Assembly: GCA_018700895.1 (NCBI GenBank)
Contig: JABIUV010000052.1
Location: 1-64,000, forward strand
Source: Bacteroidota bacterium
GTDB taxonomy: Bacteria > Bacteroidota > Bacteroidia > NS11-12g > UBA9320
Length of the DNA: 64,000 nucleotides
Direction: 5' to 3'
Part shown: piece after piece, positions 16,609 to 26,976 of the stretch
How positions within the stretch are numbered: the first letter of the stretch is position 1
How the letters are laid out: each line of letters opens with the position of its first letter
Translations under genes and position numbers: made by a program
The notes under the pieces: generated by a model
Database searches by the model: none
Seen by the model: the letters and a program-made list of their open reading frames with translations, nothing else
What the model was told of the DNA's origin: nothing

Positions 16609-17973
16609 TTATCCTGTCATTGCTCCGCCTACTGATGACCTACCCTTGATCCGGCCGGTTTTCATTAGGCCATCATAGTGTCTCATTATTAGATATTGTT
16701 CCACTTGTTGCAATGTATCCAATACAACACCTACCATAATCAATAGGGACGTACCTCCATAAAACTGTGCAAACTGGTCATTCACACCACCCTTTATAGC
16801 GAAATACGGGAATATTGCTACCAATCCTAAAAATACAGAACCCGGTAAAGTTATACGTGACATTACAGCTCCAATAAAGTTCGCTGTTTTTCTCCCAGGC
16901 TTAACACCTGGAATAAATCCGCCATTTTTCTTTAAATCTGCCGCAATCTGATTCGGATTAATAGTAATCGCAGTATAGAAATATGTAAACAATACAATCA
17001 GCACAAACGTCAAAATATTGTATCCTATTGCATCCGGTCTAGATAAAGACATCAGGAATGATGAATCCTCCATACCTGGCAGGCCTAAAAGCGATCCTGG
17101 AAGGAACATTAAAGCCTGTGCGAAGATTATTGGCATTACGCCTGCAGCATTTACCTTTAGCGGTAGATACTGTCTTACACCACCGGTCTGTCTATTACCA
17201 ACGATACGTTTTGCGTATTGAACTGGTATACGTCGTGTAGCTTGAACCAGAGCGATTACCGCTAAGATCACAACTACCCACACTACCAACTCTACAATTA
17301 ATAACATTACCTCACCACCCTGGCCTCGATCAACCATCTCAGCTAATAATGTCGCAGGTAAACGAGCTATAATACCTACCATAATTAAAATAGATATACC
17401 ATTACCAACTCCCCGGTCAGTAATACGTTCTCCTAACCATACAGTAAACATAGTACCGGCAACAAGAACCAATGTCCCAACTACTAAGAACATTCCCCAA
17501 CCCAAGACATCTGTCATAAGAGCCAATGGTTTCCCTGTTCCGTTTGTTGATTTTAGATTGATAAGGTATGCAATACCTTGAACTGCAGTAATAGCAATTG
17601 TTAAGTAACGTGTTATTGCGTTAATCTTGCGTCTCCCATCTTCACCATCTTTCTGCATTTTCTGAAATGCGGGAACAGCGACAGTAAGAAGCTGTATCAC
17701 AATAGATGCCGAAATGTACGGCATAATGCCTAGTGCAAATATTGAAACTCTATCAAAAGCACCCCCTGAAAAAGTATTTACCAAACCCAAGAATCCACCA
17801 GATTCCTTGTTTCCATAAATCTCTGGATCCAAAAGTATGAGTGGGTCTACTCCAGGAATTACGATGAACGTACCTATTCTATATACGACAAGAAGAAGAA
17901 CCAAATTAATGATTCTTGTTCTTAAATCCTCGATAGAGAATATATTCTTTAAAGTGCTAATAAATTTGTTCAT
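16609..17973 (-). CDS. secY: Protein translocase subunit SecY
   Basis: Ten-helix pore of the Sec translocon in the inner membrane, 454 residues. Hallmarks are the plug/TM2 region FSGGAFDRVSIFALGIMPYISASIVIQLL, and ADLKKNGGFIPGVKPGRKT plus the cytosolic loop before TM9. It sits after rplO as in the spc operon. Works with SecDF at the left edge of this window. Confidence 0.98.
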   Translation of the reverse strand: MNKFISTLKNIFSIEDLRTRIINLVLLLVVYRIGTFIVIPGVDPLILLDPEIYGNKESGGFLGLVNTFSGGAFDRVSIFALGIMPYISASIVIQLLTVAVPAFQKMQKDGEDGRRKINAITRYLTIAITAVQGIAYLINLKSTNGTGKPLALMTDVLGWGMFLVVGTLVLVAGTMFTVWLGERITDRGVGNGISILIMVGIIARLPATLLAEMVDRGQGGEVMLLIVELVVWVVVILAVIALVQATRRIPVQYAKRIVGNRQTGGVRQYLPLKVNAAGVMPIIFAQALMFLPGSLLGLPGMEDSSFLMSLSRPDAIGYNILTFVLIVLFTYFYTAITINPNQIAADLKKNGGFIPGVKPGRKTANFIGAVMSRITLPGSVFLGLVAIFPYFAIKGGVNDQFAQFYGGTSLLIMVGVVLDTLQQVEQYLIMRHYDGLMKTGRIKGRSSVGGAMTG

Positions 17974-17977
17974 AAAA

Positions 17978-18424
17978 TTAGATGGTTTCTGCTGAACCTC
18001 CTGCTTTTTCTATGGCAGCTTTGGCTGTAGCTGTAAAAGCATTCACCTTTACATCTACTTTGCTAGTAAGCTCACCTCTACCCAATATCTTAACTATTTG
18101 AGTTTTTTTGATAACATTAGCCTCTATTAACGAAGCAGTTGTAACTTCGGTTGCTTTTGTTTTATCAACGAAATCTTGAAGTCTATCAAGATTGATACCT
18201 ACGTATTCTACTCGAGTAGGATTCTTGAATCCAAACTTAGGTATACGACGTTGCAACGGCATCTGTCCACCTTCAAAACCTACCGATCTACTGTAACCAG
18301 TTCTTGATTGTGCCCCTTTGTGTCCTTTTGTAGAAGTTCCACCTCTACCAGAACCTTGACCACGAGCAATTCTCTTTCGATTTTTTACCGAACCTTCTGC
18401 CGGCTTCAAACTGTGTAAATTCAT
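17978..18424 (-). CDS. rplO: Large-subunit ribosomal protein uL15
   Basis: Late-assembly 50S protein with an extended N-terminal tail rich in Gly and Arg (RIARGQGSGRGGTSTKGHKGAQSR) that threads through 23S rRNA, followed by PLQRRIPKFGFKNP. 148 residues, usual length. Four bases before secY. Confidence 0.97.
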   Translation of the reverse strand: MNLHSLKPAEGSVKNRKRIARGQGSGRGGTSTKGHKGAQSRTGYSRSVGFEGGQMPLQRRIPKFGFKNPTRVEYVGINLDRLQDFVDKTKATEVTTASLIEANVIKKTQIVKILGRGELTSKVDVKVNAFTATAKAAIEKAGGSAETI

Positions 18425-18426
18425 CT

Positions 18427-18606
18427 TTATACTTTTTCTACCTTAAGTAAGTGTTCAACTTTACGAATCATCCCCAAAACTGCTGGCGATTCTTCCATTT
18501 CTCTCGCTGTGTTCAATTTTTTGATGCCTAACGCAATCAATGTTTTCTTTTGATCTGCTGGGCGTCTTATCGCACTCTTTACTTGTGTAATTCTTACCTT
18601 TCCCAT
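18427..18606 (-). CDS. rpmD: Large-subunit ribosomal protein uL30
   Basis: Short 59-residue gene on the minus strand. It begins MGKVRITQVKSAIRRPADQK and continues with TLIALGIKKLN and AVLGMIRKVEHLL, the standard L30 sequence blocks. It lies between rpsE (four-base gap) and rplO (two-base gap), the expected spc-operon place. Confidence 0.97.
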   Translation of the reverse strand: MGKVRITQVKSAIRRPADQKKTLIALGIKKLNTAREMEESPAVLGMIRKVEHLLKVEKV

Positions 18607-18610
18607 CTTT

Positions 18611-19129
18611 TTACCCGTTAAAAACTTTGTTAAGACTAGTACCTCTTTGCTCTGCTACAGTGTATGCATCTCTTAATTGAGACAAAGCATCCATTGTTGC
18701 TTTTACCACATTGTGTGGATTTGAAGAACCTTTTGATTTGGCTAATACATCGTGTACACCTGCACTCTCAAAAACTGCACGCATCGCACCACCTGCTATG
18801 ACGCCAGTACCATTAGATGCTGGTTTCATAAATACAAAACCACCTGAGTACTTCCCGTACTGCTCGTGTGGTATGGTATTATTTATCAAAGGAACTTTAA
18901 TAAGATTTTTCTTCGCGTCTTCAATTCCTTTTTGAATGGCATCAATTACCTCACCTGCTTTTCCTAAACCGTGACCAACTATACCGTTTCCATCTCCTAC
19001 CACTACAATAGCGTTGAAACTGAATGTACGTCCACCTTTAGTAACTTTCGCTACACGGTTTATATTCACCACTGTCTCTTTAAGCTCAAGATCCGTAGTT
19101 CTTACTTGTTTTAATGTTTGTGTTGCCAT
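18611..19129 (-). CDS. rpsE: Small-subunit ribosomal protein uS5
   Basis: 30S body protein involved in mRNA helicase activity and decoding fidelity. 172 residues; double-stranded-RNA-binding-like N-terminal domain ([29 protein letters not shown]) and a C-terminal domain with [22 protein letters not shown]. Standard spc-operon order. Confidence 0.98.
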   Translation of the reverse strand: MATQTLKQVRTTDLELKETVVNINRVAKVTKGGRTFSFNAIVVVGDGNGIVGHGLGKAGEVIDAIQKGIEDAKKNLIKVPLINNTIPHEQYGKYSGGFVFMKPASNGTGVIAGGAMRAVFESAGVHDVLAKSKGSSNPHNVVKATMDALSQLRDAYTVAEQRGTSLNKVFNG

Positions 19130-19132
19130 TTC

Positions 19133-19477
19133 TTAAAATTTTAATCCGCCTTCACGTGCTCCTTCTGCCAAATTTTTCACTCTACCGTGGTACAAGTATC
19201 CGTTTCTATCGAACTTTACACTTTCTATACCATTTGCTACAGCTTTTTCAGCTATTGCTTTGCCTACTTCCTTAGCAACCTCACTCTTAGTACCCTTATC
19301 TATACCTTGAGAAGATGCAGCTAGTATAGTAGCTCCTTTAGTATCATCTATTAGCTGAACATAAATTGCCTTGTTACTTCTGTACACACACAATCTTGGC
19401 ATTTCAGCAGTTCCTAAGACCTTACGTCTTATTCTTCTTTTAATTTTAGCTCTTCTGCTTGACTTACTTCTTATCAT
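19133..19477 (-). CDS. rplR: Large-subunit ribosomal protein uL18
   Basis: Binds 5S rRNA together with L5 and L25. 114 residues; [21 protein letters not shown] and the C-terminal [26 protein letters not shown] motif identify it. Three bases before rpsE. Confidence 0.97.
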   Translation of the reverse strand: MIRSKSSRRAKIKRRIRRKVLGTAEMPRLCVYRSNKAIYVQLIDDTKGATILAASSQGIDKGTKSEVAKEVGKAIAEKAVANGIESVKFDRNGYLYHGRVKNLAEGAREGGLKF

Positions 19478-19491
19478 AATACTACGCCTTA

Positions 19492-20040
19492 TTATTTAGC
19501 TGCAGTTTTACCCGCTTTTCTTCTTAATACCTCTCCTTTAAACTTAATTCCTTTTCCTTTGTAAGGCTCAGGCGGACGTAAGCTTCTTAACTTGGCTGCT
19601 ACTTGTCCGATAAGCTGCTTATTGATACTTTCAAAAGTTACCAATGGCGGTTTACCTTTTACTGCTTCGGCAGTTACCTTTACTTCAGATGGAATTTGCA
19701 TAAAAATAGTATGAGAATAACCTAAGTTAAGCTCTAGCAACTGACCTGTGACTGTAGCTCTATAACCTACACCCACGAGCTCCTGCTCTGTTTTGAAACC
19801 ATTAGAAACACCTTCTATACAATTCGAAATTAACGATCTGTATAAACCGTGTTTTGCCTTTTCCTCTTTACTTTCACCGTTTCTACTTACGGTTATTTGC
19901 CCATCTTCTGCAGATACCTCTACCAAATCAAAAGACTGGGTAAGTTCACCCTTTGGTCCTTTAACTGTTATTTCGCCATTGTTGATTTTCACCTCAACCC
20001 CTGCTGGTATGGCTATTGGATTATTTCCTATTCGTGACAT
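19492..20040 (-). CDS. rplF: Large-subunit ribosomal protein uL6
   Basis: 50S protein near the sarcin-ricin loop and elongation factor site. 182 residues, two related domains: [15 protein letters not shown] with VKGPKGEL, and [14 protein letters not shown] with the conserved C-terminal [14 protein letters not shown]. Spc-operon order. Confidence 0.98.
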   Translation of the reverse strand: MSRIGNNPIAIPAGVEVKINNGEITVKGPKGELTQSFDLVEVSAEDGQITVSRNGESKEEKAKHGLYRSLISNCIEGVSNGFKTEQELVGVGYRATVTGQLLELNLGYSHTIFMQIPSEVKVTAEAVKGKPPLVTFESINKQLIGQVAAKLRSLRPPEPYKGKGIKFKGEVLRRKAGKTAAK

Positions 20041-20057
20041 CTTTAATACTTAATAAT

Positions 20058-20465
20058 TTAGGATACGTAACAAAGTACTTCCCCTCCTATATGTTTTGTC
20101 CTTGCTTCTTTGTCGGTCATTACACCTTTAGACGTAGAAACTATGGCTATACCTAAACCATTTAACACTCGTGGTAATTCCTCTGTACTTCGATACTGTC
20201 TTAGTCCAGGCTTACTTACTCTCTTTAACTCTTTAATAGCTGACAACTTAGTTGACGGATGATATTTAAGTGCTATCTTGATGGTCCCTTGTGGACCAGC
20301 AGAATCATCAAACTTGTAGTTCAATATATATCCTTTGTCAAACAAAACTGTTGTGATTGCTTTCTTGATATTAGAAGCAGGAATCTCAACAATACGGTGA
20401 TTGGCCTTGATACCATTTCTTACTCTCGTAAGGTAATCTGCTATTGGATCTGTAATTTTACTCAT
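20058..20465 (-). CDS. rpsH: Small-subunit ribosomal protein uS8
   Basis: Primary 16S-binding protein of the 30S platform; in E. coli it represses the spc operon by binding mRNA. 135 residues with [18 protein letters not shown] and [22 protein letters not shown] followed by [10 protein letters not shown]. Whether autoregulation is kept here cannot be seen. Confidence 0.98.
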   Translation of the reverse strand: MSKITDPIADYLTRVRNGIKANHRIVEIPASNIKKAITTVLFDKGYILNYKFDDSAGPQGTIKIALKYHPSTKLSAIKELKRVSKPGLRQYRSTEELPRVLNGLGIAIVSTSKGVMTDKEARTKHIGGEVLCYVS

Positions 20466-20469
20466 CTTT

Positions 20470-20739
20470 TTACCAGCTTGCTTTAGTTACTCCTGGGATA
20501 AGGCCTTTAGAAGCCATTTCTCTAAACACGTTTCGAGAGATACCAAAATCTCTCATATAACCTCTTGGTCGTCCTGTAGCTGAACATCTGTTTCTCAAAC
20601 GAGTAGGCGATGCATTACGTGGTAACTTTTGAAGTCCTTCGTAATCTCCAGCTTCTTTAAGAGCAGCTCTCTTCGCAGCGTAGGTCTTAACCGCACGCTC
20701 GCGTTTACGCTGTCTCGCTTTCATTGATTCTTTTGCCAT
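20470..20739 (-). CDS. rpsN: Small-subunit ribosomal protein uS14, zinc-free form
   Basis: 30S head protein. 89 residues, the longer C- form: it has only one cysteine ([15 protein letters not shown]) and no CxxC zinc pairs. Conserved end [27 protein letters not shown] sequence. Sits between rplE and rpsH. Together with zinc-free S4 and L36 it shows a ribosome economical in zinc. Confidence 0.97.
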   Translation of the reverse strand: MAKESMKARQRKRERAVKTYAAKRAALKEAGDYEGLQKLPRNASPTRLRNRCSATGRPRGYMRDFGISRNVFREMASKGLIPGVTKASW

Positions 20740-20745
20740 CTTATC

Positions 20746-21291
20746 TTAATTCTTTGTGAATGGTAGTCCTAATTCTGTTAACAAACTATGGCACTCTACA
20801 TCTGTCTTTGCAGTTGTTACAAAAGTGATATCCATACCATTTATTTTAGACACTTTGTCTATATCTATCTCTGGGAAGATGATTTGCTCAGTAACACCCA
20901 TTGAGTAATTACCACGTCCATCAAATCCTTTGTCGCTTACACCCTTAAAATCTCTTACACGAGGAAGAGACACAGCGATAAAACGATCTAAAAATTCATA
21001 CATTTTATTTCCTCTTAGTGTAACTCTACACCCTATAGGCATATCTTCTCTAAGTTTAAAATTAGAGATTGCCTTTCTTGAGATTGTAGGAACCGCTTTT
21101 TGACCTGCGATAGTTGTCATTTCAACCACTGCATTGTCGACAAGCTTTTTGTCTGAAACACCATCACCTACACCTTGATTTAAACAAATCTTAGTAAGCC
21201 GAGGTATTTGCATCACATTTTTATACCCGTGCTTCTCTTTAAGCCTGGCTACTAATTCGGTTTCGAATTTTTCTCTTAATCTTGGTTTCAT
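20746..21291 (-). CDS. rplE: Large-subunit ribosomal protein uL5
   Basis: Links 5S rRNA to the 50S subunit and touches P-site tRNA. 181 residues with [38 protein letters not shown] and [16 protein letters not shown]. Ends six bases before rpsN. Confidence 0.98.
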   Translation of the reverse strand: MKPRLREKFETELVARLKEKHGYKNVMQIPRLTKICLNQGVGDGVSDKKLVDNAVVEMTTIAGQKAVPTISRKAISNFKLREDMPIGCRVTLRGNKMYEFLDRFIAVSLPRVRDFKGVSDKGFDGRGNYSMGVTEQIIFPEIDIDKVSKINGMDITFVTTAKTDVECHSLLTELGLPFTKN

Positions 21292-21292
21292 C

Positions 21293-21631
21293 TTAATTCT
21301 TTATAAAATCCCCAGTCTTTTTAGCATAACGTTGAAGTTTGCCATCATCATTTCTCTTTCTACCAACACGTGTTGGCTCACCATTTACTACTAACTGTAA
21401 TTTACTTACACGTATAGGAGCTTCAAGCTTTACAATAGAACCATTAGGATTATCGGCATCTGGCTTTCTATGCTTTGTAACCATATTTACACCATCTACT
21501 ATAGCAGTACCTTCTGTAAGGTTTACTACTTTTACTTCTCCTGTTCTATTTTTGTCATTACCAGACAATACTTTAACCGTATCACCCTTGCGGATATGTA
21601 ACTTCGGTATTTTGTTAAATTTACGTCTCAT
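21293..21631 (-). CDS. rplX: Large-subunit ribosomal protein uL24
   Basis: Assembly initiator at the tunnel exit. 112 residues, KOW motif at the N-terminus ([22 protein letters not shown]) and [25 protein letters not shown] in the middle. One base separates it from rplE. Confidence 0.97.
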   Translation of the reverse strand: MRRKFNKIPKLHIRKGDTVKVLSGNDKNRTGEVKVVNLTEGTAIVDGVNMVTKHRKPDADNPNGSIVKLEAPIRVSKLQLVVNGEPTRVGRKRNDDGKLQRYAKKTGDFIKN

Positions 21632-21635
21632 AACT

Positions 21636-22004
21636 CTATAATACTTCTGGTGCTAATGATACAATCTTCATAAACTTACGGTCTCTTAACTCTCTGGCTA
21701 CTGGGCCAAAAATACGAGTTGCTCTTGGCTCGTCTGTTGCAGTAAGTAATACACAAGAGTTGTCGTCGAATCTGATGTATGATCCATCAGCTCTTCTGAA
21801 CTCCTTCTTGGTACGAACAACAACAGCACGAGAAACAGTACCTTTTTTCATATTCCCTGCTGGCATTGCTGACTTTACAGTAACGATGATCTTATCACCT
21901 ACACTAGCGTATCTACGCTTAGTGCCTCCAAGTACTCTAATACAAAGTACTTCTTTAGCTCCACTGTTATCAGCCACCTTTAATCTTGATTCTTGCTGTA
22001 TCAT
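21636..22004 (-). CDS. rplN: Large-subunit ribosomal protein uL14
   Basis: 50S protein that forms intersubunit bridge B8. 122 residues beginning [20 protein letters not shown], with [15 protein letters not shown] and [25 protein letters not shown]. First gene of the spc segment, directly after rpsQ. Confidence 0.98.
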   Translation of the reverse strand: MIQQESRLKVADNSGAKEVLCIRVLGGTKRRYASVGDKIIVTVKSAMPAGNMKKGTVSRAVVVRTKKEFRRADGSYIRFDDNSCVLLTATDEPRATRIFGPVARELRDRKFMKIVSLAPEVL

Positions 22005-22005
22005 C

Positions 22006-22260
22006 TTATTTCGCTCTCTCTATAATTTCTACTAATCTCCAACGCTTGTCCTTACTAAGAGGTCTAGTCTCCATAATGCGTACAATGTCGTTTTCATTAC
22101 ACTCGTTTTTCTCATCGTGTGCTTTAAACTTAGCTGTAGACTTAACGAACTTCTTATACTTTGGGTGCTTCATCTTACGCTCTACAGAAACAACAATGGT
22201 TTTTTCCATCTTGTTACTACGAACTACACCGATAATTTCTTTTCTAAAATTTCTTTCCAT
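22006..22260 (-). CDS. rpsQ: Small-subunit ribosomal protein uS17
   Basis: Primary 16S-binding OB-fold protein. 84 residues with [27 protein letters not shown] and [20 protein letters not shown]. Three bases after rpmC, one base before rplN. Confidence 0.97.
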   Translation of the reverse strand: MERNFRKEIIGVVRSNKMEKTIVVSVERKMKHPKYKKFVKSTAKFKAHDEKNECNENDIVRIMETRPLSKDKRWRLVEIIERAK

Positions 22261-22263
22261 GAC

Positions 22264-22467
22264 TTAGGCTTCCGTTTTTTCGTTTCTGCGTCTATTTATC
22301 TCTGTAAGATATCTTGCGATGGTCTTTCTTGCAATTCTGATCTTATAAGGATTCTCAATTGGAGAAACAGCATGACTAAACTTCATTTTCTGGAGCTGAG
22401 CTCTCTCATCCTTAAGGTTAAGGTGAAGTTCTTTTTCTGTTAAATTTTTAATGTCTTGATACTGCAT
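22264..22467 (-). CDS. rpmC: Large-subunit ribosomal protein uL29
   Basis: Two-helix 50S protein at the tunnel exit. 67 residues, with LTEKELHLNLKDERAQLQKMKFSHAV and NPYKIRIARKTIARYLTEI, the standard signature. Between rplP and rpsQ. Confidence 0.97.
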   Translation of the reverse strand: MQYQDIKNLTEKELHLNLKDERAQLQKMKFSHAVSPIENPYKIRIARKTIARYLTEINRRRNEKTEA

Positions 22468-22472
22468 ATTAC

Positions 22473-22892
22473 TTAAGCACTATAATCTGGTCTAACTACG
22501 AATTTTGTTGTAACTGGAAGTTTTTGACCTGCCAATCTCATAGCTTCCTTAGCTATCTCCTCACTCACGCCGTCTACCTCAAAAATGATAGTACCTGGCT
22601 TAATAACAGCTACCCAATATTCGGGAGAACCCTTACCCTTACCCATACGTACCTCTGCAGGTTTTTTGGTTATTGGCTTGTCAGGGAAAATTCGAATCCA
22701 AACTTTTCCTTCTCTTTTCATGTAACGGTTTAGAGCTATCCTCGCTGCTTCTATTTGTCTAGAAGTGATCCAGTGTGGTTCTAATGATTTCAAACCGAAA
22801 TCACCAAACTGAATGCGATGTCCTCTACCTGCTACACCTTTTACTCTGCCTTTCTGACGTTTTCTATATTTTATTCTCTTTGGAGATAACAT
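22473..22892 (-). CDS. rplP: Large-subunit ribosomal protein uL16
   Basis: 50S protein at the A-site tRNA elbow and the peptidyl transferase centre. 139 residues, with [47 protein letters not shown] and [18 protein letters not shown]. Standard S10-operon order. Confidence 0.98.
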   Translation of the reverse strand: MLSPKRIKYRKRQKGRVKGVAGRGHRIQFGDFGLKSLEPHWITSRQIEAARIALNRYMKREGKVWIRIFPDKPITKKPAEVRMGKGKGSPEYWVAVIKPGTIIFEVDGVSEEIAKEAMRLAGQKLPVTTKFVVRPDYSA

Positions 22893-22905
22893 AATGTTGC
22901 CTTTC

Positions 22906-23637
22906 TTACTTGTTTACTCTTCTTCTACCACCGTGATGTCCATCGCGGCCACCTCGTTTATCTCTTTGTTGTTTAAGCTCCCCCATTCCCATGTTTACAG
23001 AAAGATCTCTCTTACCGAACACTTCTTCCTTGAAGATCCAAACCTTAACACCAATCTTACCATACACTGTTAATGCTTCTGTTAATGCATAATCCACATC
23101 TGCTCTAAACGTATGCAAAGGAATTCTTCCTTCCTTAAACTGCTGTGTACGTGCCATCTCCGCACCATTAAGTCTACCCGATACCATTATTTTGATACCT
23201 TGAGCACCCATTCTCATAGATGACCCGATAGCCATTTTTATCGCTCTCTTAAAGTTCACTCTACCCTCAATTTGTTGAGCAATAGACTGACCTACAAGCA
23301 TTGCATCTAATTCAGGACGCTTAACTTCGAATATGTTGATCTGAACATCTTTCTTAGTAAGCTTCTTAACCTCTTCTTTCAGCTTATCTACTTCAGAACC
23401 ACCTTTGCCGATAACGATACCCGGTCTAGACGTATGAACAGTGATAATAATACGCTTAAGCATACGCTCTATTAATATCTTGGAGATACCTGCACGTGGC
23501 ATTCTTGCATTAAGATACTTACGTATATTGTTATCTTCTGCTAATTTCTCACCAAACTCTTTTCCGCCGTACCAGTTGCTTTCCCAACCTCTAACGATAC
23601 CTAATCTAAGTCCTATTGGATTTACTTTCTGTCCCAT
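22906..23637 (-). CDS. rpsC: Small-subunit ribosomal protein uS3
   Basis: 30S head protein at the mRNA entry tunnel. 243 residues: KH domain ([20 protein letters not shown]) and C-terminal domain ([24 protein letters not shown]). The tail is Gly/Arg/His rich ([15 protein letters not shown]), a lineage extension. Confidence 0.98.
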   Translation of the reverse strand: MGQKVNPIGLRLGIVRGWESNWYGGKEFGEKLAEDNNIRKYLNARMPRAGISKILIERMLKRIIITVHTSRPGIVIGKGGSEVDKLKEEVKKLTKKDVQINIFEVKRPELDAMLVGQSIAQQIEGRVNFKRAIKMAIGSSMRMGAQGIKIMVSGRLNGAEMARTQQFKEGRIPLHTFRADVDYALTEALTVYGKIGVKVWIFKEEVFGKRDLSVNMGMGELKQQRDKRGGRDGHHGGRRRVNK

Positions 23638-23643
23638 TCTATT

Positions 23644-24021
23644 TTATTCTGAGGTTGTTTCAGTTGCTACTTCAGTTTCTACCGTATCTACCTTTAGAGT
23701 AATATGGTTAGATCTTTTTCTTATTCTGTGTGCTCTACCTTGAGGAGCAGGCTGAATTCTTTTAAGCATTCTTCCTGGATCAACAAAAACTTCTTTTACG
23801 ATAAGTCCAGTTTCCTCGTCTACACGCACATCATTCACTTCTTGCCAATTTGCTATCGCAGACTTCAAAAGTTTCTCAACTTTCTGAGCATATATCCTCT
23901 TCTGTGAGAACTTAAGTGTGTTCAATGCATCTTCTACACGCTGACCTCTTATTTGATCTACTACAAGTCTCATTTTACGAGGAGACATTGGGCAATTATT
24001 TAATTTTGCTATTGCTTCCAT
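23644..24021 (-). CDS. rplV: Large-subunit ribosomal protein uL22
   Basis: Lines the nascent-chain tunnel with its long beta hairpin. 125 residues; PMSPRKMRLVVDQIRGQRVEDAL and the hairpin PGRMLKRIQPAPQGRAHRIRKRSNHI. The Thr/Glu-rich C-terminal tail is not conserved widely. Confidence 0.97.
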   Translation of the reverse strand: MEAIAKLNNCPMSPRKMRLVVDQIRGQRVEDALNTLKFSQKRIYAQKVEKLLKSAIANWQEVNDVRVDEETGLIVKEVFVDPGRMLKRIQPAPQGRAHRIRKRSNHITLKVDTVETEVATETTSE

Positions 24022-24023
24022 CT

Positions 24024-24287
24024 TTATTTCTTAGCTTGGTGTCCTTTAAACGTTCTAGTCGGTGAAAACTCTCCCAACTTATGACCAACCATGTTCTCTG
24101 TTACGTATACAGGGATAAACTTATTGCCATTGTGTACGGCGAATGTATGACCTACAAAATCTGGTGTGATAAGTGAAGCTCTGCTCCAAGTTTTAATTAC
24201 CGTCTTTTTGTCGCTTTCGTTCATTACATCCACTTTACGTTGTAATTTGAAGTGAACAAATGGTCCTTTCTTTAATGATCTAGCCAT
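24024..24287 (-). CDS. rpsS: Small-subunit ribosomal protein uS19
   Basis: 30S head protein paired with S13. 87 residues, [59 protein letters not shown] blocks. Between rplB and rplV. Confidence 0.98.
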   Translation of the reverse strand: MARSLKKGPFVHFKLQRKVDVMNESDKKTVIKTWSRASLITPDFVGHTFAVHNGNKFIPVYVTENMVGHKLGEFSPTRTFKGHQAKK

Positions 24288-24290
24288 AAC

Positions 24291-25112
24291 TTATTTTCTT
24301 TTTCTCTCAAGTATTAAACGAGATGATTTCTTTTTCTTGTTTCTAGTTTTCAAACCTTTAGACATAGTACCTTTTCTAGTACGAGCTTGTCCACCTTTCG
24401 AACGGCCTTCACCACCACCTTGTGGGTGATCTACAGGATTCATCGCTGCAGGACGAGTTCTAGGCCTTCTTCCTAACCATCTGCTTCTACCCGCTTTCCC
24501 AGATATAGCTAATTGATGATCTCCGTTTGATACTTCACCTATCACTGCAAGACAAGTTGTAAGTATCATTCTGCTCTCCCCAGAGGGAAGCTTTACAACA
24601 GCATACTTACCATCTCTAGCTACCAACTGAGCACTAGTCCCAGCACTTCTGCATATCTCAGCACCCTTACCAGGCTGCATCTCGATATTGTGTATAGTTG
24701 TACCTAGTGGGATATTAGCTAAGAACATTGCATTACCTACATCAGGAGTAGCATCTTTGCCAGCTACAATTGTTTGACCTACTTCTATTCCTTTAGGTGC
24801 AACGATGTATTTTTTCTCACCGTCTTTGTATTGAACCAAAGAAATGAATGCAGTTCTATTTGGATCATACTCTACAGTAAGAACCTCAGCAGCTTCGTGT
24901 CTATTTCTTTTAAAATCAATAATACGATATCTTCTCTTGTGTCCACCACCACGATTTCTCATGGTCATTTTACCAGTATCGTTTCTACCCCCAGATTTCT
25001 TAAGAGGAGCCAAAAGGCTTTTTTCTGGTCTACTTGCAGTTAACGCCTCAAAAGTTACTGCTAACTTAAAACGCTGACCAGGAGTAACCGGTTTAATTCT
25101 TCTAATACCCAT
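24291..25112 (-). CDS. rplB: Large-subunit ribosomal protein uL2
   Basis: Core 50S protein needed for subunit association and peptidyl transfer. 273 residues. Visible: [19 protein letters not shown], the OB and SH3-like domains, and the C-terminal [15 protein letters not shown] that contains the conserved His next to the catalytic centre, followed by the basic tail. Confidence 0.98.
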   Translation of the reverse strand: MGIRRIKPVTPGQRFKLAVTFEALTASRPEKSLLAPLKKSGGRNDTGKMTMRNRGGGHKRRYRIIDFKRNRHEAAEVLTVEYDPNRTAFISLVQYKDGEKKYIVAPKGIEVGQTIVAGKDATPDVGNAMFLANIPLGTTIHNIEMQPGKGAEICRSAGTSAQLVARDGKYAVVKLPSGESRMILTTCLAVIGEVSNGDHQLAISGKAGRSRWLGRRPRTRPAAMNPVDHPQGGGEGRSKGGQARTRKGTMSKGLKTRNKKKKSSRLILERKRK

Positions 25113-25120
25113 TTCCCTAA

Positions 25121-25411
25121 TTATATATTATCGTAAAAATCGATAGACTGACCTTCTCCAAGGCTTACAATTGCCTTTTTGTAATTCGAAGCCTTACCGT
25201 TAGATACGCCTGATTTAGTAAATCTTGTCTTTCTTTTCCCTGCTACGACAGAAGTTCTAATCTTAGTAACTTCTACTCCGTACATTTTCTCTATCTCCGC
25301 CTTTATCTCAGGCTTAGTAGCCGTAAGAGCTACTCTAAAACCGTACTGCTCTTTGCTCTCAGTAAGCAAAGACATTTTTTCGGTAATTAGTGGTTTTACT
25401 AGTATTGCCAT
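25121..25411 (-). CDS. rplW: Large-subunit ribosomal protein uL23
   Basis: Docking site for trigger factor and signal recognition particle at the tunnel exit. 96 residues: [24 protein letters not shown] and [22 protein letters not shown]. Nine bases before rplB. Confidence 0.97.
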   Translation of the reverse strand: MAILVKPLITEKMSLLTESKEQYGFRVALTATKPEIKAEIEKMYGVEVTKIRTSVVAGKRKTRFTKSGVSNGKASNYKKAIVSLGEGQSIDFYDNI

Positions 25412-25412
25412 C

Positions 25413-26039
25413 TTAACTTAATATCTCTTTTAATTTAGCTATTGAACCCTCTACCAAGATCACATTGTTTGCGTGAAGTATATTGTATGTATGTGCATCT
25501 GCAACATTCATAACACTCGCATTTGGTATATTTCTGGCAGAAAGATGAGCATTTGTGTTATAATCCTCTGTTAACCAAAGTGTTTTCTTATCAGCAACAT
25601 TAAGACTATCAAGTATAGCTGTAAAGTTTTTTGTCTTTGCATCTTCCATATTGATAGCATCTACTACTAATACTTCATTCTCTTTTGCTTTATAAGTAAA
25701 AGCAGAAGCTCTAGCTACCTGTTTAAGTTTCTTGTTTAGCTTGAAACTGTAATCTCTCGGTCTTGGGCCGTGCATTCTACCACCACCTACAAAAACACCA
25801 GACTTAACACTACCCGCACGAGCAGTACCAGTTCCTTTTTGTTTTTTGATTTTACGAGTAGAAGCAGTTACATCACCTTTCTCTGTCGAAGAGTGAGTCC
25901 CTTGTCTTTGCCCTGCTAAGTATTGCTTAACATCCAAATATATGGCGTGATCATTAGGCTCAACACCAAAAACTTCTTTTGGTAGAGTGACCTCTTTGCC
26001 TGTTTCAGCACCCGCTGTGTTTAATACTTTTACTTTCAT
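25413..26039 (-). CDS. rplD: Large-subunit ribosomal protein uL4
   Basis: 50S tunnel protein; in E. coli it also represses the S10 operon. 208 residues: MKVKVLNTAGAETGKEV, the long tunnel loop (KGTGTARAGSVKSGVFVGGGRMHGPRPRDYS) and a globular domain. I place the start at the ATG 26037-26039, one base after the rplC stop; an ATG twelve bases upstream would overlap rplC and add four residues atypical of L4. Confidence 0.96.
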   Translation of the reverse strand: MKVKVLNTAGAETGKEVTLPKEVFGVEPNDHAIYLDVKQYLAGQRQGTHSSTEKGDVTASTRKIKKQKGTGTARAGSVKSGVFVGGGRMHGPRPRDYSFKLNKKLKQVARASAFTYKAKENEVLVVDAINMEDAKTKNFTAILDSLNVADKKTLWLTEDYNTNAHLSARNIPNASVMNVADAHTYNILHANNVILVEGSIAKLKEILS

Positions 26040-26040
26040 C

Positions 26041-26658
26041 CTATTTCTCAATTACAACGTATGAACCTTTATGACCTGGTATAGCTCCACTGATAACCAA
26101 TAGGCTATTGTCAGCATCTACCTTCAAAACTCTAAGGTTTTGAATTTTCACTCTTTCATTTCCCATTTGACCAGCCATACGAGTACCTTTAAACACACGT
26201 GATGGAGTAGAACCCGCACCTAATGATCCAGGAGCTCTTAGTCTATTGTGCTGACCGTGAGTGGCTTCACCTACACCACTAAACCCGTGTCTCTTAACAA
26301 CACCTTGGAAACCTTTCCCCTTTGAAGTACCTACAACGTCAACAAATTCTCCTTCGCTAAAAACCTCTACACCGAACGAATCGCCTAAAGCTAACTCACC
26401 ATCGTAATCTCTTACCTCTAAAACCATTCTCTTTGGAGTTGTTTTAGCTTTGGCAAAGTGACCCATTTCTGGTCTATTTGAGCTTTTCTCACGCTTCTCT
26501 ATAGAAGCTATCTGAATAGAACTATATCCGTCCGTTTCTTCAGTTTTTATTTGAGTAACCACGTTTGGCTCACAAGATACAACCGTACAAGGTTGCTTCT
26601 TACCATCCTCGCTAAAAATAGCGGTCATCCCAACTTTCTTTCCTATAACACTTAACAT
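26041..26658 (-). CDS. rplC: Large-subunit ribosomal protein uL3
   Basis: Early-assembly 50S protein reaching the peptidyl transferase centre. 205 residues: [41 protein letters not shown], and [25 protein letters not shown]. The conserved Gln of the last loop, methylated in some bacteria, is present in AGQMG. Confidence 0.98.
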   Translation of the reverse strand: MLSVIGKKVGMTAIFSEDGKKQPCTVVSCEPNVVTQIKTEETDGYSSIQIASIEKREKSSNRPEMGHFAKAKTTPKRMVLEVRDYDGELALGDSFGVEVFSEGEFVDVVGTSKGKGFQGVVKRHGFSGVGEATHGQHNRLRAPGSLGAGSTPSRVFKGTRMAGQMGNERVKIQNLRVLKVDADNSLLVISGAIPGHKGSYVVIEK

Positions 26659-26663
26659 GTTCC

Positions 26664-26972
26664 TTATACTTTAATTTCTACGTCCACACCACTTGGCAGC
26701 TCCAACTTCATAAGTGCGTCAACAGTTTTGGCACTTGAGCTGTAGATATCCATTAATCTCTTGTAAGAACACAATTTGAATTGTTCTCTTGCTTTTTTAT
26801 TCACGTGAGGAGACTTCAGTACTGTAAAGATCTTCTTGTGAGTAGGAAGTGGAATTGGACCACTTACTACAGCACCAGTAGCTTTCACTGACTTTACTAT
26901 CTTCTCAGCAGACTTATCAATCAAATTATGATCATAAGACTTAAGCTTTATTCTAATTTTCTGATTAATCAT
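26664..26972 (-). CDS. rpsJ: Small-subunit ribosomal protein uS10 (NusE)
   Basis: 30S head protein and, as NusE, a transcription antitermination factor that links RNA polymerase to the ribosome. 102 residues with [49 protein letters not shown] sequence. It follows fusA directly; tuf is not present between them. Confidence 0.98.
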   Translation of the reverse strand: MINQKIRIKLKSYDHNLIDKSAEKIVKSVKATGAVVSGPIPLPTHKKIFTVLKSPHVNKKAREQFKLCSYKRLMDIYSSSAKTVDALMKLELPSGVDVEIKV

Positions 26973-26976
26973 TTAC

